A DNA stretch of 64,000 nucleotides from Lineus longissimus (GCF_910592395.1 NC_088315.1:3164501-3228500); one strand, 5' to 3'; counted from the stretch's first letter, positions 38,443 through 49,928 are shown. The notes: a model not told the origin generated them from the sequence alone. A program made the numbers and translations.

Positions 38443-38801
38443 GTGATTGCGATCATCACTGCGCTCCGACTCGAGTTTTGTGATGTGAGGACCAAACAAC
38501 AGCCTGTGTCCCTCCTACTTGAAAGAGCCCGTCTACGATGCTATGGGCACGTGGCCCGTATGGACCAGACACGCCTACCCCAAGCACTGATGGACTGGAG
38601 GCCGAAAACAGTCGGAGGGAAAAGGAAGGGGAGATGCAGGACAAGATGGATGGACGCAGTGACAAGAGATGCTGAGTCAGCAGGTGTAGGAAGGAATGTA
38701 CTGAGCACAGCTGCCCAAGACCACAGAGATTGGAGACGTGTGTGTCCTTCCACAACTGACATAGACAAACATGTCATGTTGCCGCAGTGAGTGAGTGAGT
38801 C
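38443..38801 (+). pseudogene. 3' end of a LINE with a GTGA tail
   Basis: The frame contains RARLRCYGHVARMDQTRLPQ, ALMDWRP, GGKRKGRCRTRWMDAVTRD and DHRDWRRV. This is the RLRxxGHVxRM...GxRxxGRxxxRWxDxVxxD signature after the RT domain of many non-LTR elements. It ends at a TGA followed by GTGAGTGAGTGAGTC, a short tandem tail like that of RTE-type elements. The 5' part is absent. Confidence 0.82.
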
Positions 38802-38809
38802 GATACTCA

Positions 38810-41254
38810 CGATGGTATACCTCCGGATAGAAATCGGGGTATAACAAAAACAAAAACAACATCAAATTATGTCACATCATAGATAGTCAGCATATTAAGG
38901 CAAGTACCTCTACAAGTGTCACCTCTTGCCGACCCTACATGATAACTCCCTCACCCGAGGATACTGCCGATATTTCAAAGAACCCCGCGACCTGTGACAT
39001 TAGCGATCAGAGAACACCCACGCACATCCATAACAAGAATCATCTTGTTGCTAAGATGTTGCGTTACCTTGGAAACGTAGAAACAAAAGCGCGCCCTTTG
39101 TGGAGTTCCATTTTTAGCAAAACAGCGGGAGCCAAATCATGACAAAACAGCAAGGGAATATCTTACCAGAGAGCAAATGCATTAAAGATGATCTTGCTAA
39201 AAAATGTTTCCCGCAACCGAATTGCACGCCGGTTTCCCTCTATTATCACCGGCGACGCCAAAGTAACGAATTACTCGACTACCCCTAAACGTAATTGTTT
39301 TGAAAATCATAAACGCCAAGTCATTTTCATATGATATCCATACTCACATTCAAACTTTGCTTCAACAAAATCACATACTTGGCAGTTCGATGTCGATCTC
39401 TCTCCAAATTTCAACAGAGTGTCTTTGTGGTATTGAAAAATATGTAATGATGGTACTTTGACGAAGGTAGATTCGCAACAGGGGCGAATGAGTGGTGCTT
39501 TCTCAAATGTGAAAACCAAATCCTAAACCTCACAGTACCGAATATGTCCTGGTCATAGACATTGTGTAATTACTCGACTACAAACCCAGCAATGCCTTTG
39601 GCAGTGCAGCCGAAGAAAGTACCAGCCCACATTATCTGTTGTAGGAGTAGACTTCATTTCATTTCGAATAGCAAAGGAATTTGTCCTTTATGAAACTGAC
39701 ACTTAGCACGTATTCTTACCAAACGATGTTAGTTGTAAAGGAACGGGAACCACATGTCAAATAGCAACGATCAGGCATTAATGGTTCCACGCCATCAAGA
39801 TACCCGAAGCCGGGAAACTCCAAAGTATCTTTTCCATTCGTTGATGTAAGCTCCGGCGGTGAGGTTTCGCTTCGGAGTTGCGATGCTATGACCTTTAGGG
39901 TGATTGGTCGATTCTCTACCAATAGGAAGGGGCGCGTGGGTGGGGAGCCTGGGAACAGCAGTTTGCTGAATGGACACCGCCTCGTCCCGGGAATTTACTG
40001 GTAGGTTTATGACGCTAAGTTTCCTTTATCTAGGTTAGGGCCGACATCAGCTGATCGATGGTGATATTTAAAAGAGATATGTCATGGTACACGACTGTCG
40101 AACGGTCAGTGCTCAAAAACTGATGGCAACACCTTGATCACAATAAAGTAGCCGTTCTTGTAAATTTACAATTAGCTCGTTTTGGTCACAACGGTGTTGA
40201 TGTCGCAACGATAGCCGCTACGGTCATTATGGAAGCAGTCAAATAGCTTTTACAAATCACATTTTGATATTTAGCTTTTAATGTTTTGGGAATCTCTCAG
40301 CTGGTCTAACGCGGGTCATTATGACGATACAGTAGTTTATACCGTTACCATTGTCAACATACGGCGGGGCCAACATGCGACAGTATCATCACCAGTCCAA
40401 CAGCATTTTAAAACGTCATCTGAAATGCGCAAATCAACAAAATTAGAAGATATCCAAAAATAGAACTTGGTATTAAGCACCGCCAGGACTATTGCGTTAG
40501 CCCCTGGGTTGTACTTTTTGTATTGTTTTAAATCAAACCACCTTATATCGTCCGACCCTTACCTTGATATGGATCCGATCGAATTTCACTTGTTGTACTG
40601 AAATCATCCTCCAGCGCAAATGGTAAGAAAACAACCTGTTTTTAACGACAGCCTCACAAGGTCATTTACAGCACGAAAGTGCTCATGAACCATTCTGTTT
40701 ATTTTTAATTTGGCTAATCTTTTTCCAGTAGGATCCGGGTGAATCCGCCGCATTCAAAGCCGCTTGTTGCTTACCTTGGCGAATCACCTCTTGTTTACCT
40801 GTTGACGAACCAGCGATCGTTTCCAACTTTTTTTTGGGGGGGGGGGGGGCTTATTTAACCATTGCATGGTTTCTGGTAGAGTGATCGCAATCAAATAGCT
40901 GTTCAATCTGTTGTCTCTTTTTCTGTCCCGCGAAAAGATGCCCGCCATTTTTAACTTCTCTCGGCCAGTCAGCAAAACGGGCTTCCGTTTTCGACTTGAG
41001 TACCGATGCTAAGCGTACATGAATGAAGATTCGACGATAGTGGATACCCAGCTATGGCCTTGACCTATGGTTTCTCCATGGACGTCTGCGATGGCATCAA
41101 AATTGATCATGTATTCATGAAATCTTTTGGGACCAGTTCATTTCATGTGCGCTCTGTTTGACGGAATCGAAGTGGAGGTTCATCAATGACATTCGGATCT
41201 TGACCATGAAGCTTGGCAGGAACATTGCTATGAAGGAATAAACAAGTCATTTCC
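38810..41254. other. No gene recognised
   Basis: Short frames only and one poly-G tract. Confidence 0.5.
40837..40850. repeat. Poly-G tract
   Basis: A run of at least 13 G. Similar homopolymer runs lie near 6053-6066 (G) and 52794-52806 (C). Confidence 0.9.
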
Positions 41255-41407
41255 AAAAGTGGGCTGCACAGGATTCGCGATGTCACGTTTCACCCTCTTG
41301 TCATGACATGTCACGCTGACAAGCCAGTCAATAAACATGCTCGTGACAAGTGACATTATGAACCGTGGCAAGTGACAACGTGAATACAATGTAAACCCCA
41401 CCTTTGG
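41255..41407. mobile_element. MITE-like inverted-repeat element, copy 3
   Basis: AAAGTGGGCTGCACAGGATT, then CGCGATGTCAC at the left and AGTGACAACGTGAATACAAT, then GTAAACCCCACCTTT at the right. Slightly longer in the middle than the other two copies. The ends again form imperfect inverted repeats. Confidence 0.63.
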
Positions 41408-43272
41408 AACGCATTACTTCAATCGATTGCTTCAACGTGTTGAATGCCATCGATTTTGTATCCACTGACAAGGGAAACCCGCCTTCACGGACCAGGCTCT
41501 TTCACGTGCGGCTGCCCCATCAGCAGTGAGAGGCATTGAAAGTACAGTATTGATATCACTAAGTAAGATGAGTATTGCAAACCTTACTATGATGCAGTTG
41601 AATAATTCCTTTGCAATGAATGTACAGGAGAATGTGATGCTATACAATACAACACCAAAGGTGACCAGTGTATCACACGAATGGCACGGATTGCTGAGAA
41701 TTAATCATTGCTTCTCTCGCCTGCATTCTTCCGCGAAATGATTCTACCATGATCTCGAATAGCAACTCCAACATGCTATCAACGATGTGCCAAACGAGAA
41801 TAAATGCACGAAAATCAATAACGCGGCCGGGAAAGCAGTCTCGTATGTTCTCGTAGGGACGAGATTAGCATGGTGCTTTGACATTTACCAAGATAATGGA
41901 GTGTACAATTCGAAGATTTTATTGATATTGACACTTTTTATGACATTTGATTACAGCGTTTTCGTGAAAATACCAATACCACCTACATTCGCCTTCCGTC
42001 GAGGACCGTTTCTTTGATTGCAGTGTACTTAAACAGCCCACCCACTTAGCAACGCCGCCCATCACAAAATTTACAAATGGTTTTCACCCTTTAGGATATC
42101 TGGTGCGTATCCCATCCAGCCTCTTTCTCTCTCGCAAATGTCAGGATTGAAACTATTGGGATCGGTGTTGAAACCCACAGGCCCACAATATTGGTTAAGT
42201 GGTTCTTAGTGCAATGCAGATGATATTCGGAATACTGTGTATGTTGCAGCTTTAGGTAGGCCTAGCTAGCCTAGGCTGGTTACTCCGTCTTGTTGTTATC
42301 ACTGACAAGCGACTTTATGAATGACTAATGCAAGTGGTACCTCCTGGCAACAAATCAATAAACTATCGGTTACTCTGCAGTAGTAGGATGTACTTGTTTG
42401 GTGTTGGTGACGCGGTGGAGAGCCCGTGACGTCACGGAATATTGACGTCATCAAAATGGGAGCGGCAGATAGTATCCTCGCGGCTGACAATCAGCAGAAG
42501 ACGATGGCAGATACTGTGACGTCATGAAGAGGTATCAAATCCCAATAAGGACACACTGGGACCAATTAATTTCCATATTTGATGAAAGCCGAAATAGTCC
42601 ATTATTGTGGAGTGTTGCTCTAGTGATTAGGTAATGTTTTGAGTCTGATTTTCAATAAGGGATGGGGAAAATAGGCCCAATATAAGTATGATTAACAACA
42701 AATGCATTTATTGACTTTTAATATTCATGCACAAAGAAGAAAATTTTAAAAAACCGTTACCGCCTCCCCTCGTGTGTCAGATCCCAAAAGCATTTGACCG
42801 GCGGTAACTAAACCCCTTTGCATTTGCGCGACAGTAAAGTTTTGCAGCATCATCATGCACAAGTAAGGAGAAATGGCATGGCATCGTGGGAAAGGAATGC
42901 AGCATGGATGTAGCCTGACGACAAATGAATGATACATGCCAGGACTAAGAGAGCCACCAGCCGGGACGTTCTCGTCCTGCTTCTCCTTCGAATAAGTATG
43001 CCAGATGCTCAAGCAACTCAGGGGTGTCTCCATCTTCTCCAAGGTGGACGAACTCAATCGTGTAGACATATTTCGATCGGTTACGTACGTACGTACGTTA
43101 TGTATGAGGGGTATTGGGCAAAAGCCATTTGAATACTGGCAAATAAGGTCGTAACTGGTCGGTTCATCACGTCGTGGATTTGGGTTCCACAACCTCACAA
43201 CTTCTTCAATTCTGTGAGCTGTGCCTGTAGAGTAACCAGCCAGCCTGGTTGATTACTCTTAAGGTTTGAATT
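41408..43272. other. Downstream flank and probable 3' UTR of the rolling-stone-like gene
   Basis: Includes the candidate poly(A) signal at 42707, a small ACGT microsatellite at 43079-43100 and a stem-loop at 43220-43260 (GAGTAACCAG ... CTGGTTGATTACTC). Confidence 0.45.
42707..42712 (-). terminator. Candidate poly(A) signal of the rolling-stone-like gene
   Basis: Minus-strand AATAAA about 560 bp past the stop of the rolling-stone-like gene. The open frame of about 150 codons between them (42746-43198, minus) would lie in the 3' UTR and is not thought to be a gene. Confidence 0.35.
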
Positions 43273-45000
43273 TTAGTTCCTAGAAGACCGTTTCCGTGTC
43301 AGCAGTCTAAATCTATAGATAGCATAGAGCAAACACTGTACAGCGGGTACAAAGAAAACAATTACAGCGCACACATATATTGCAGCTACACCAGGAAGAT
43401 CTTGGAAGTCAAACTCATTGTAGATAAAATGTCGTCCATGGACATTTGTTCCTCCTAGGATCCAATATACGCACGAAAACACCACATATAATCCGCAGAA
43501 CGCCATTCCCATCCAAGCATGCGCGATCCGGATGGAAATGTAGGACACACACAAATCGATGACAACTAATACAGAATTGATAACGTAGGTCTGTATCAAA
43601 GCGCCACCTAGCGGTGAATTGTCATAGATGAGTACCCAATAAGCAATGGATGCCACAAAGCAAATGTTCGCCGCGACATTGTACAACACCCAGCAGATCT
43701 TTTGACACATGTTGGCCGTCTCCTCCTCATCGGGAATGATCGGCTCAAGAGATTCGGTGGAATAGGCCCTGTAATTTCGTGACAGGCCTACGGAGGCCAC
43801 GTCCTTGGTGGGCAAAACAACGTCTGCTAGAAACTGCTCCATCATGTGGTCTTTCCCAGCTTCAATTTCGTATTGTTGTTCTGAAACAGGACATGCAGGA
43901 AGTTGACATATTGAGTCTATATAGATCCCTGATTGAACTATTAAAACGTCGTCGCCATGGCTAATGAGTTGATTTTTGAAAGTTGACAACTAAAATCGGT
44001 ATAAGCTTTTGAACAATCACGTTACTATTCCGCTAATTGCTGAATTAGCCATTTTAATTGGTCAAAATCTCACCTCTGGCTCTGTGTGTTGCTTCGTAAT
44101 ACACCGTCATAATTGCGGACATCAGGGCATAAACAACGAACACCAAGAATGACCAGTTCCCGATGTAGATGAACCATTTCCATTGGTTAGTCTCGGGGAG
44201 GCCAAAGGTCACCAGGCTATAGGTCATCCAAGCGGAGAGGTACAAGGCCAGAACTATTCTGTAGATTACGTAAGCAAGCCGAATGTTCCACTGAAAGCAA
44301 CAGAGAAAAGCTGTTTGGTGACATTCTAAAATCTCTTCATGTTCCGTTGTTTATATTGGCAGCAACCAACCTAGTTCGGTGGACAAACCCCCATTGTGCC
44401 TGTGTTTGATATCAGTCTTCCTTCCGAACTTATTCAAACGCTTATGAAAAATATCTCAAAGCAGCAATGCGTATGAAAGTGGCAGTAGCGGGAAGCCAGT
44501 GTTACTTTCCACAGAATCAAAGCATGATATATTATTGTCATATTGACGTGCGAGTGCTTTTTCATGTACTTTGAATGATCAGTTCAGCAGATTAACGCAA
44601 TTTCCTGCGTTAATTTGGTTTCCTTCTTGTCAAAGAATGCAGCCAGTGCTGGCTGTTGGCTTTATAATTGCGTTCTGTGACGTTATAATGGTTAAATAGA
44701 ATGATTTGTTGATGAAATGAGAAATAATTTTATTTACTTGAGCCACAAGTAAGTACAATGTATACAAATGTCGTGTACCTTAAAGGAGACTGGAAACCTT
44801 ACCTGTGATGAGACAAAAATGAACCTGTGGGCATTCGCGAAGCCAATATTGTCAAGTCTGAATTCTCGTCTGCACCAGTCACACAACGCCATCTTGTTTC
44901 TCATGTCAGTTCCCTCCTCCGTGGTTAGAAGAGCGTATTTCACTCCTGGTTTCCTGGTACAGTATTTCCGAATCGACGACGACAGTCCAGGGAGAGGCAT
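43273..45000 (-). CDS. Rolling-stone-like multi-pass membrane protein, 3 exons
   Basis: Member of the rolling stone family, named for the Drosophila protein required for myoblast fusion; the role of invertebrate paralogues is mostly unknown. Exons on the minus strand are 45000-44803, 44290-44074 and 43880-43273, all GT-AG with matching phases, giving 340 residues. The signature N-terminal block is ALCDWCRREFRLDNIGF followed by HRFIFVSSQW, a Trp-ending motif typical of the family and split here by intron 1. Hydrophobic segments follow: IRLAYVIYRIVLALYLSAW, WSFLVFVVYALMSAIM, ICWVLYNVAANICFVASIAY, a long stretch around YVINSVLVVIDLCVSYI, GMAFCGLYVVFSCVYW, and a last helix before a basic tail ending RKRSSRN. 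About 50 residues between segments 2 and 3 form a hydrophilic loop. The first ATG (45000) was taken; MRNKMALC at residue 33 is an alternative start. Confidence 0.88.
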
Positions 45001-45469
45001 TCGCTCAAAGCGCTTTCTTGAGCGCTCGTACTTATGGGGCGCAGTGCCGATGACTGATACTCAGTTGTTGAAGTATTTGATGGTCTGTAAATACATAAAT
45101 ATGGAAGAGTACTTTAGGACTCTTCATCCAGGCTGATACTGATTACTGTTACACCGGGCACTACGTCTGGCGAAATTGCGTCGACACACTTACACTGTAC
45201 GAATATATTATTCACTTATCACTGTTACAATTCGGGATCCAAGTGTCGGAGAAGACCACTCACACCGAGTCAGAACAGCACGAGCTTCAATAAATTCGAA
45301 TCTACTAAAAATCCATCTCCCGCAACCCCCGGCCGCAGCCGTCCCAGGATACCAATAGACCATGAAATATCATATCAATACAGATCAAATTTGTCAGCGT
45401 TGATTGACTATCGATTTCTATGAGTCGGTTCAAATACATGTAAGATGTTGAGAACACATGTGTCGTGGG

Positions 45470-46280
45470 ATCCTGATCTGCACTCAGTGAAATAGGTCGA
45501 GGAAGCTCGATGCACTGGCGAGTCAAATGTGTCGTTGGACCCCGATCTGCACTGGTGAAATAGGTCGAGGGACCTTGATAAGCACTGGTGAGTGATGTGT
45601 TGTTTGACCCCGATCTGCACTGGTGAAATAGGTCGAGGGACCTTGATAAGCACTGGTGAGTGACATGTGTCGTGTGACCCCTATCTGCACTGGTGAAATA
45701 GGTCGAGGGACCTTGATAAGCACTGGTGGGTGATGTGTTGTGTGACCCCGATCTGCACTGGTGAAATAGGTCGAGGGACCTTGATAAGCACTGGTGAGTG
45801 ACATGTGTTGTGTGACCCCGATCTGCACTGGTGAAATAGGTCGAGGGACCTTGATAAGCACTTGTGAGTGACATGTCGTCGGCTCAGGGTTAATTAGTTG
45901 TATCTGCATTTTTGTCAAAATTGATTTTATCATATTAAATTAATGCACATTCAATGACATTTGATTGCAAGTTTGTACTTTGATGTGTAATAGACAAAAA
46001 CACTCCTCAAAACAACTGCATTTCCATTGGGATTTGAATCTTCGATTGTGTTTTTCTCGGAACAACCAAAATGTCAGATACAAGTAGTTAACCCTGAGCT
46101 GACGATGTGTCGTGTGACCCCGAGCTGCACTGGTGAAATAGGTCAAGGGACCTCGACATGCACGGTGACTGAAATGTGTCGTGGGACCCAAAACTGCACT
46201 GGAAAGACATGTCGATCTGTACTGGTGACATAAACTAGGTCGAGGACCTCCATCTTCACTCGTGTCATATGCCGAGGGAC
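45470..46280. repeat. 68/70-bp minisatellite, interrupted by an inverted-repeat element
   Basis: Units carry GCACTGGTGAAATAGGTCGA, then GGGACCTTGATAAGCACTGG and a variable GTGTCGTGTGACCCC end. Unit starts at 45551, 45619, 45689, 45757 and 45827 show alternating periods of 68 and 70 bp, i.e. a 138-bp dimer. Flanking units (from 45470 and after 46105) are degenerate. Because 138 is a multiple of 3, long open frames run through the array on the minus strand; these are a by-product of the repeat and not a gene. Confidence 0.9.
45876..46105. mobile_element. 230-bp inverted-repeat element inserted in a minisatellite
   Basis: The ends TCGTCGGCTCAGGGTTAA and, reverse complemented, TCGTCAGCTCAGGGTTAA form terminal inverted repeats of about 30 bp with 3 mismatches, continuing through TTGTATCTG. 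The interior is AT-rich and non-coding. Both flanks are units of the same 68/70-bp minisatellite: the left flank ends GTGACATG and the right begins TGTGTCGTGTG, whereas an intact unit reads GTGACATGTGTCGTGTG. The element therefore interrupts one unit with, at most, a 2-bp TG duplication. Confidence 0.72.
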
Positions 46281-46683
46281 CTGAAGCCAACTACTTACCA
46301 CACATCCACTTTTGACATCATCGAAACAAGGACTTCCTATCAAATACATAATTTTGTCACGAACACACCACTTATACAACGCAAGCATAGGCTATTTTAA
46401 TCTATAGCCTCGTCTTATTTCTGGTCTGCGCAGTAGGTTGGCTGCCCGCCCGCGGCCTAACACGGTCCATAGATTCCATTATAGGCAGTGGCCACAGTCA
46501 ATAAGGCCATTACATAAAGTAACACTGTCACCAAAAGGATTGTTGACGCCGTTGCTATTCACATGCAGTGCAGGGTAGTTCTATTTGTCCCCAATAGACG
46601 GAAGAACCGTTTGGATGGTGGGTGGAAGAGGACATGCAAAACTTCCACCTTGGTGGTTGTGTTCGACAGAATATAATTTTTTT

Positions 46684-47191
46684 TGCTGCGGTGCCTGCAA
46701 AAACTAATCACATTCTGCACGGCATGATTTGCAAACTGACTGCAAAAACTGGCTCGATGTTCTCCACGACTGGGCGACCTCCTTCATGTGCTTACTGAGA
46801 AAATTGATGACGTTCTGATCTGATCGACAAAGGAGGTAAAACATCCTTGCCTTGGCACGACCATCCTGACATAACTAGTGATTTTCAATATGCTCCGCTT
46901 CTCGATATTTTTGTACACGAGGTAGGAGTATCAAAAATCTGTATCTCAGGATGTGGCACGACACTGATAATTCTTTGCCTTCTGACGCTGCAAAAATACT
47001 TTGCTTGCCGCAAAAACTGACCGCACGATATAGGTTGCCTGCTAACGACGAAAACTGATCACGTTCTGCATGACATATTTGCTGGCTGCGAACGCTGATC
47101 GAGTTTTGCCCAGCTTAATTTGCCTGCCGGCTGCAAAAGGTGACCAAGTTCTCCCTGCAGGCTACGAAAATTGATCATATTCTAAACGACA
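46684..47191. repeat. Degenerate ~50-bp tandem repeat
   Basis: CTGCAAAAACTGATCACGTT, then CTGCACGGCAT-like units recur with drift (46692, 46738, 46985, 47006, 47047, 47087, 47134, 47160). It lies just downstream of the PAN-gene terminal exon B. Confidence 0.55.
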
Positions 47192-47574
47192 ACTCCGGAA
47201 GTGGGGGAGTGCATAGTGACCTGGGAAAAGAGGTTGCGGTGATGTAGCCAAATACAGGGCATCGGCGAAACAAAATAATCCTGAACTTCATGACTTGCGT
47301 ACTGAACTTCCAGAGCAAGCCTCCATAGCCTCCGCCGACGCGCGTTGTCTGGAAGTTGAGCAATGTTAATACATTGAGGGTAGAAATGTATGACTTGGGT
47401 CTCTATAGGTGGTGAATGTGTGGTCGTCTGGTTTCCATCGACTGTATATTAGAGAATCGTCTCTATTCTGCTGTTGATCCAAGGATGACTGTCGTGGTAA
47501 GAGTATGACAGGGGAATTCATCACAAAATAAAAATTGGTCAGGCGGAGCCGAATTCTTCATTTCCTAGTATTTT

Positions 47575-48594
47575 CTAATAAACTGACTTGAAAAAAAGAA
47601 AGTACTTAAATGTCCTCCTTTTTGTCCTTCTGCCGTTAACTTCATTCTCGGGAATTGGAGAAATCAAATTGCCTGTGTTGTCCATCACCATCGACTGTTC
47701 GAACCCACCAGGATCCGGTATACGTCCATACTTAATGTTAACCTTTATCTCCGGTCCAAAGGAGTATTCTCTGGTCCAAGGATTCAGTGGAACACAGCGG
47801 ATTCTGAACATTTTTATACCCTGTTCTCGGACCAGAAAATTATCTCTGTCATAGAATAAGAGTTGATAGATTGCTTGCTTCTCAAAAAAGAATTTCTTGC
47901 AAAGTCTCGATCCTCGTGGCACATAGATATACCTGCCCTGGTTCGCCATTGGAAGGAAAGGACGAATAGAAATCGAACCTTTCGGCGATGAGATAAACTC
48001 TATTATGTTACCATCTGGAATGTTGAAAAGCTCGTGATAGTTTTCATTCCAACTAGGTCCAGCTGAAAGCGACCCCGTTCCATTTTGCCATGTTATGTTA
48101 AATAATGTGTGATATCCCTTACGTCTCCCACCACTCACACATCCGATTAGGATTTTGTCATTAAATAAAAGGGGTTCTAAAGACTTTACGCTACTATGTG
48201 AACAAGGGTTACCCCAGGGAATCATAATTTTTCTTATTTGGCCAGTCATTATGTCAAATGACTTATAAAACATCGCTGAATTTAGTGTACTGTCACCATG
48301 TTCACATATTAATAACATTTTCATATCATACAATTTATGCACAAACGAACTTAGTTCAACAGCTGATGCAGATATGTTATGTACAAGTTTGTAGTTGCCA
48401 CCTTTTTCAGGTTGGTAAACCATGATACTTTGTATCTGTTCCGCGCCAATGCCCACAATAGAGAGAATGAATACCATTGAATTAGAACCATGGTCATACA
48501 TATACTCAGTCTTCCTATATTCATTTACTACGCCAACGGCAGGTGGTTTAAACCTCAACCAACCACGAGACTGGTAGCTGAGAACCCTTCTGTC
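47575..48594 (-). CDS. Terminal exon B, tandem paralogue of the preceding exon (339 aa)
   Basis: Second copy of the same exon type on the minus strand. It starts at an acceptor (ACTTTCAG|GAC) in phase 0 with DRRVLSYQSRGWLRFKPP, which parallels DQPVLRYKCHGRLQFVPP of copy A, and ends at TAG (47575-47577). Parallel blocks include EYMYDHGSNSMVF, IMVYQPEKGGNYKLV, KLYDMKMLLI, DIMTGQIRKIMIPW, LFNITW and SPKGSISI. Only about 250 bp separate the two copies, which leaves no room for independent upstream exons of the size seen for the PAN domain. It is therefore most likely an alternative last exon of the same gene. No clear AATAAA was seen in the next 350 bp, so its 3' end is not defined. The function is unknown. 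Confidence 0.66.
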   Translation of the reverse strand, partial: DRRVLSYQSRGWLRFKPPAVGVVNEYRKTEYMYDHGSNSMVFILSIVGIGAEQIQSIMVYQPEKGGNYKLVHNISASAVELSSFVHKLYDMKMLLICEHGDSTLNSAMFYKSFDIMTGQIRKIMIPWGNPCSHSSVKSLEPLLFNDKILIGCVSGGRRKGYHTLFNITWQNGTGSLSAGPSWNENYHELFNIPDGNIIEFISSPKGSISIRPFLPMANQGRYIYVPRGSRLCKKFFFEKQAIYQLLFYDRDNFLVREQGIKMFRIRCVPLNPWTREYSFGPEIKVNIKYGRIPDPGGFEQSMVMDNTGNLISPIPENEVNGRRTKRRTFKYFLFFKSVY

Positions 48595-48833
48595 CTGAAA
48601 GTATAAGGCAGTGAGTGGTACGTAACTTAAAACGCAATCTACTCAAAACTAAGACTATGTGCATATGTTCACCTTGACCAAATACGCTTTGATCATGTTG
48701 GCCTAGTGCCTGACACCATGGCCCCTTGAAATGTTGTCGTTCAAAAATTAGTGGTGCTTCAGATCCAACAAAAGATGCATCAGAAAACTTCTATTCATGT
48801 TCATAAAAAATAACTTGCATGATTTGGCCTCAG

Positions 48834-48839
48834 TTTATT
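48834..48839 (-). terminator. Poly(A) signal just after terminal exon A
   Basis: Minus-strand AATAAA starts 7 nt after the stop codon of the 360-residue exon. Such a close signal implies a very short 3' UTR and supports this exon being a true last exon, lying upstream of a second paralogous last exon. Confidence 0.5.
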
Positions 48840-48845
48840 TTTTAA

Positions 48846-49928
48846 TCAGTTTGCTAAAAAAAGATTGAAGTAGTGAAACGTCTTCTTTTTCTTTCCATTA
48901 TTCTCACGCTCAACAACAGGAAAAGGTGCGAACATATCCCCTTTGCTATCCATCAATAACGAACTCTCGTGGGTGTCCACATTCGCATTATATATTAAAG
49001 CGATATCACTGCAATGCACTGTCACTTCAGTCCCTTTACACAACTCGTAATCTTTCCTTTCATGATTCCTTGGATTGCAGGATGATGTCAAAACGCCTAT
49101 TGAAACTAGCTTCGGAGTATTCGATCCGTCGTCCTTGTCGTATGCCCATACCACACATTTTGCATTTTTTGTGTAAACCTTTATTGTGTAAACTTCGGTA
49201 TTTGGCAGATTTATCGAACATGTCCTCTCAGACTGCTCTTTTACGTTAGATCGATGAAAAAGGGGAATGATTGAGATGACTGGTTTGTTGAGGAAGTCAA
49301 AGTACATGATACTACCATACGGGGTGCTAAAAATATATAACAGATTATGTGCAAAACCACTCGGCCCGACTTCAGATAAAACGCCTTGTTTATCTTCCCA
49401 AGTGATGTTGAATACAGTATAAACCAAAGTATTCCGGGCGCTCCTCTTCTCTGAAACCCGGCACTGGAGAAGTATCTTATCATTGTTAACAAATACAAGG
49501 CATTTGATAAATGACAACATATATGAACACACGTGGTCATGCGGAATTGGGATTTTACTTATTTGCCCAGTTATTGTGTCAAATAACTTTAAAATGCTCT
49601 TTTGGAAGCCTTTTCTTCCTTCATTGACGCTGAGGATCATTTTCCTATCATATAAACCAGGTAAGACTTCTAAAATATAGCCAATGGAAGAAACATTCGT
49701 GTTCCGAAATAGCCTGTAGTTCCCATCTTTCTCAAGTTGATAGACAATGACCTTTTTTATGATATCAATGAATTTGGCTCTACTTACATGCAAGATGTGG
49801 TAAAATATAATTGAATCAGTGTTATGATCATGCATGTATAAAAGTTGTTCATTTCTATCCAATAAAGTTGAAATAGGGGGTACAAACTGCAGTCTGCCAT
49901 GACATTTATATCTAAGTACAGGTTGATC
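48846..49928 (-). CDS. Terminal exon A, unrecognised extracellular-type domain (360 aa)
   Basis: A single long open exon on the minus strand, entered through a good acceptor (TTTTGTTTCAG|GAT) in phase 0 and ending at a TGA at 48846-48848. An AATAAA poly(A) signal lies 7 nt past the stop, so this is a last exon. I do not recognise the domain. It begins DQPVLRYKCHGRLQF and contains recurring beta-strand-like stretches such as LLYMHDHNTDSIIF, KVIVYQLEKDGNYRLF and FDTITGQISKIPIPH, which would fit a beta-propeller-like fold, though that is inference. It aligns end to end with the neighbouring exon at 47575-48594 (shared VYQ.EKxGNYxL, YDxKM, TGQIxKI, FNITW, SxP.GSI patterns). It probably follows the PAN exon at 50382-50633. 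TTG, not ATG, lies at the open-frame start, consistent with an internal exon. Confidence 0.7.
   Translation of the reverse strand, partial: DQPVLRYKCHGRLQFVPPISTLLDRNEQLLYMHDHNTDSIIFYHILHVSRAKFIDIIKKVIVYQLEKDGNYRLFRNTNVSSIGYILEVLPGLYDRKMILSVNEGRKGFQKSILKLFDTITGQISKIPIPHDHVCSYMLSFIKCLVFVNNDKILLQCRVSEKRSARNTLVYTVFNITWEDKQGVLSEVGPSGFAHNLLYIFSTPYGSIMYFDFLNKPVISIIPLFHRSNVKEQSERTCSINLPNTEVYTIKVYTKNAKCVVWAYDKDDGSNTPKLVSIGVLTSSCNPRNHERKDYELCKGTEVTVHCSDIALIYNANVDTHESSLLMDSKGDMFAPFPVVERENNGKKKKTFHYFNLFLAN

Noticed and set aside
42746-43198. 150-codon minus-strand frame
   Set aside because: Lies directly downstream of the rolling-stone-like stop and upstream of its likely poly(A) signal, so it is 3' UTR. 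No domain seen.
45305-45933. Long repetitive minus-strand frames (up to 189 codons) with repeats like SAYQGPSTYFTSADRG
   Set aside because: They arise from the 68/70-bp minisatellite, which is open in several frames because its 138-bp dimer is a multiple of 3. No start, splice or domain support.
47588-47854. Plus-strand 88-codon frame
   Set aside because: Antisense shadow of the terminal exon B.
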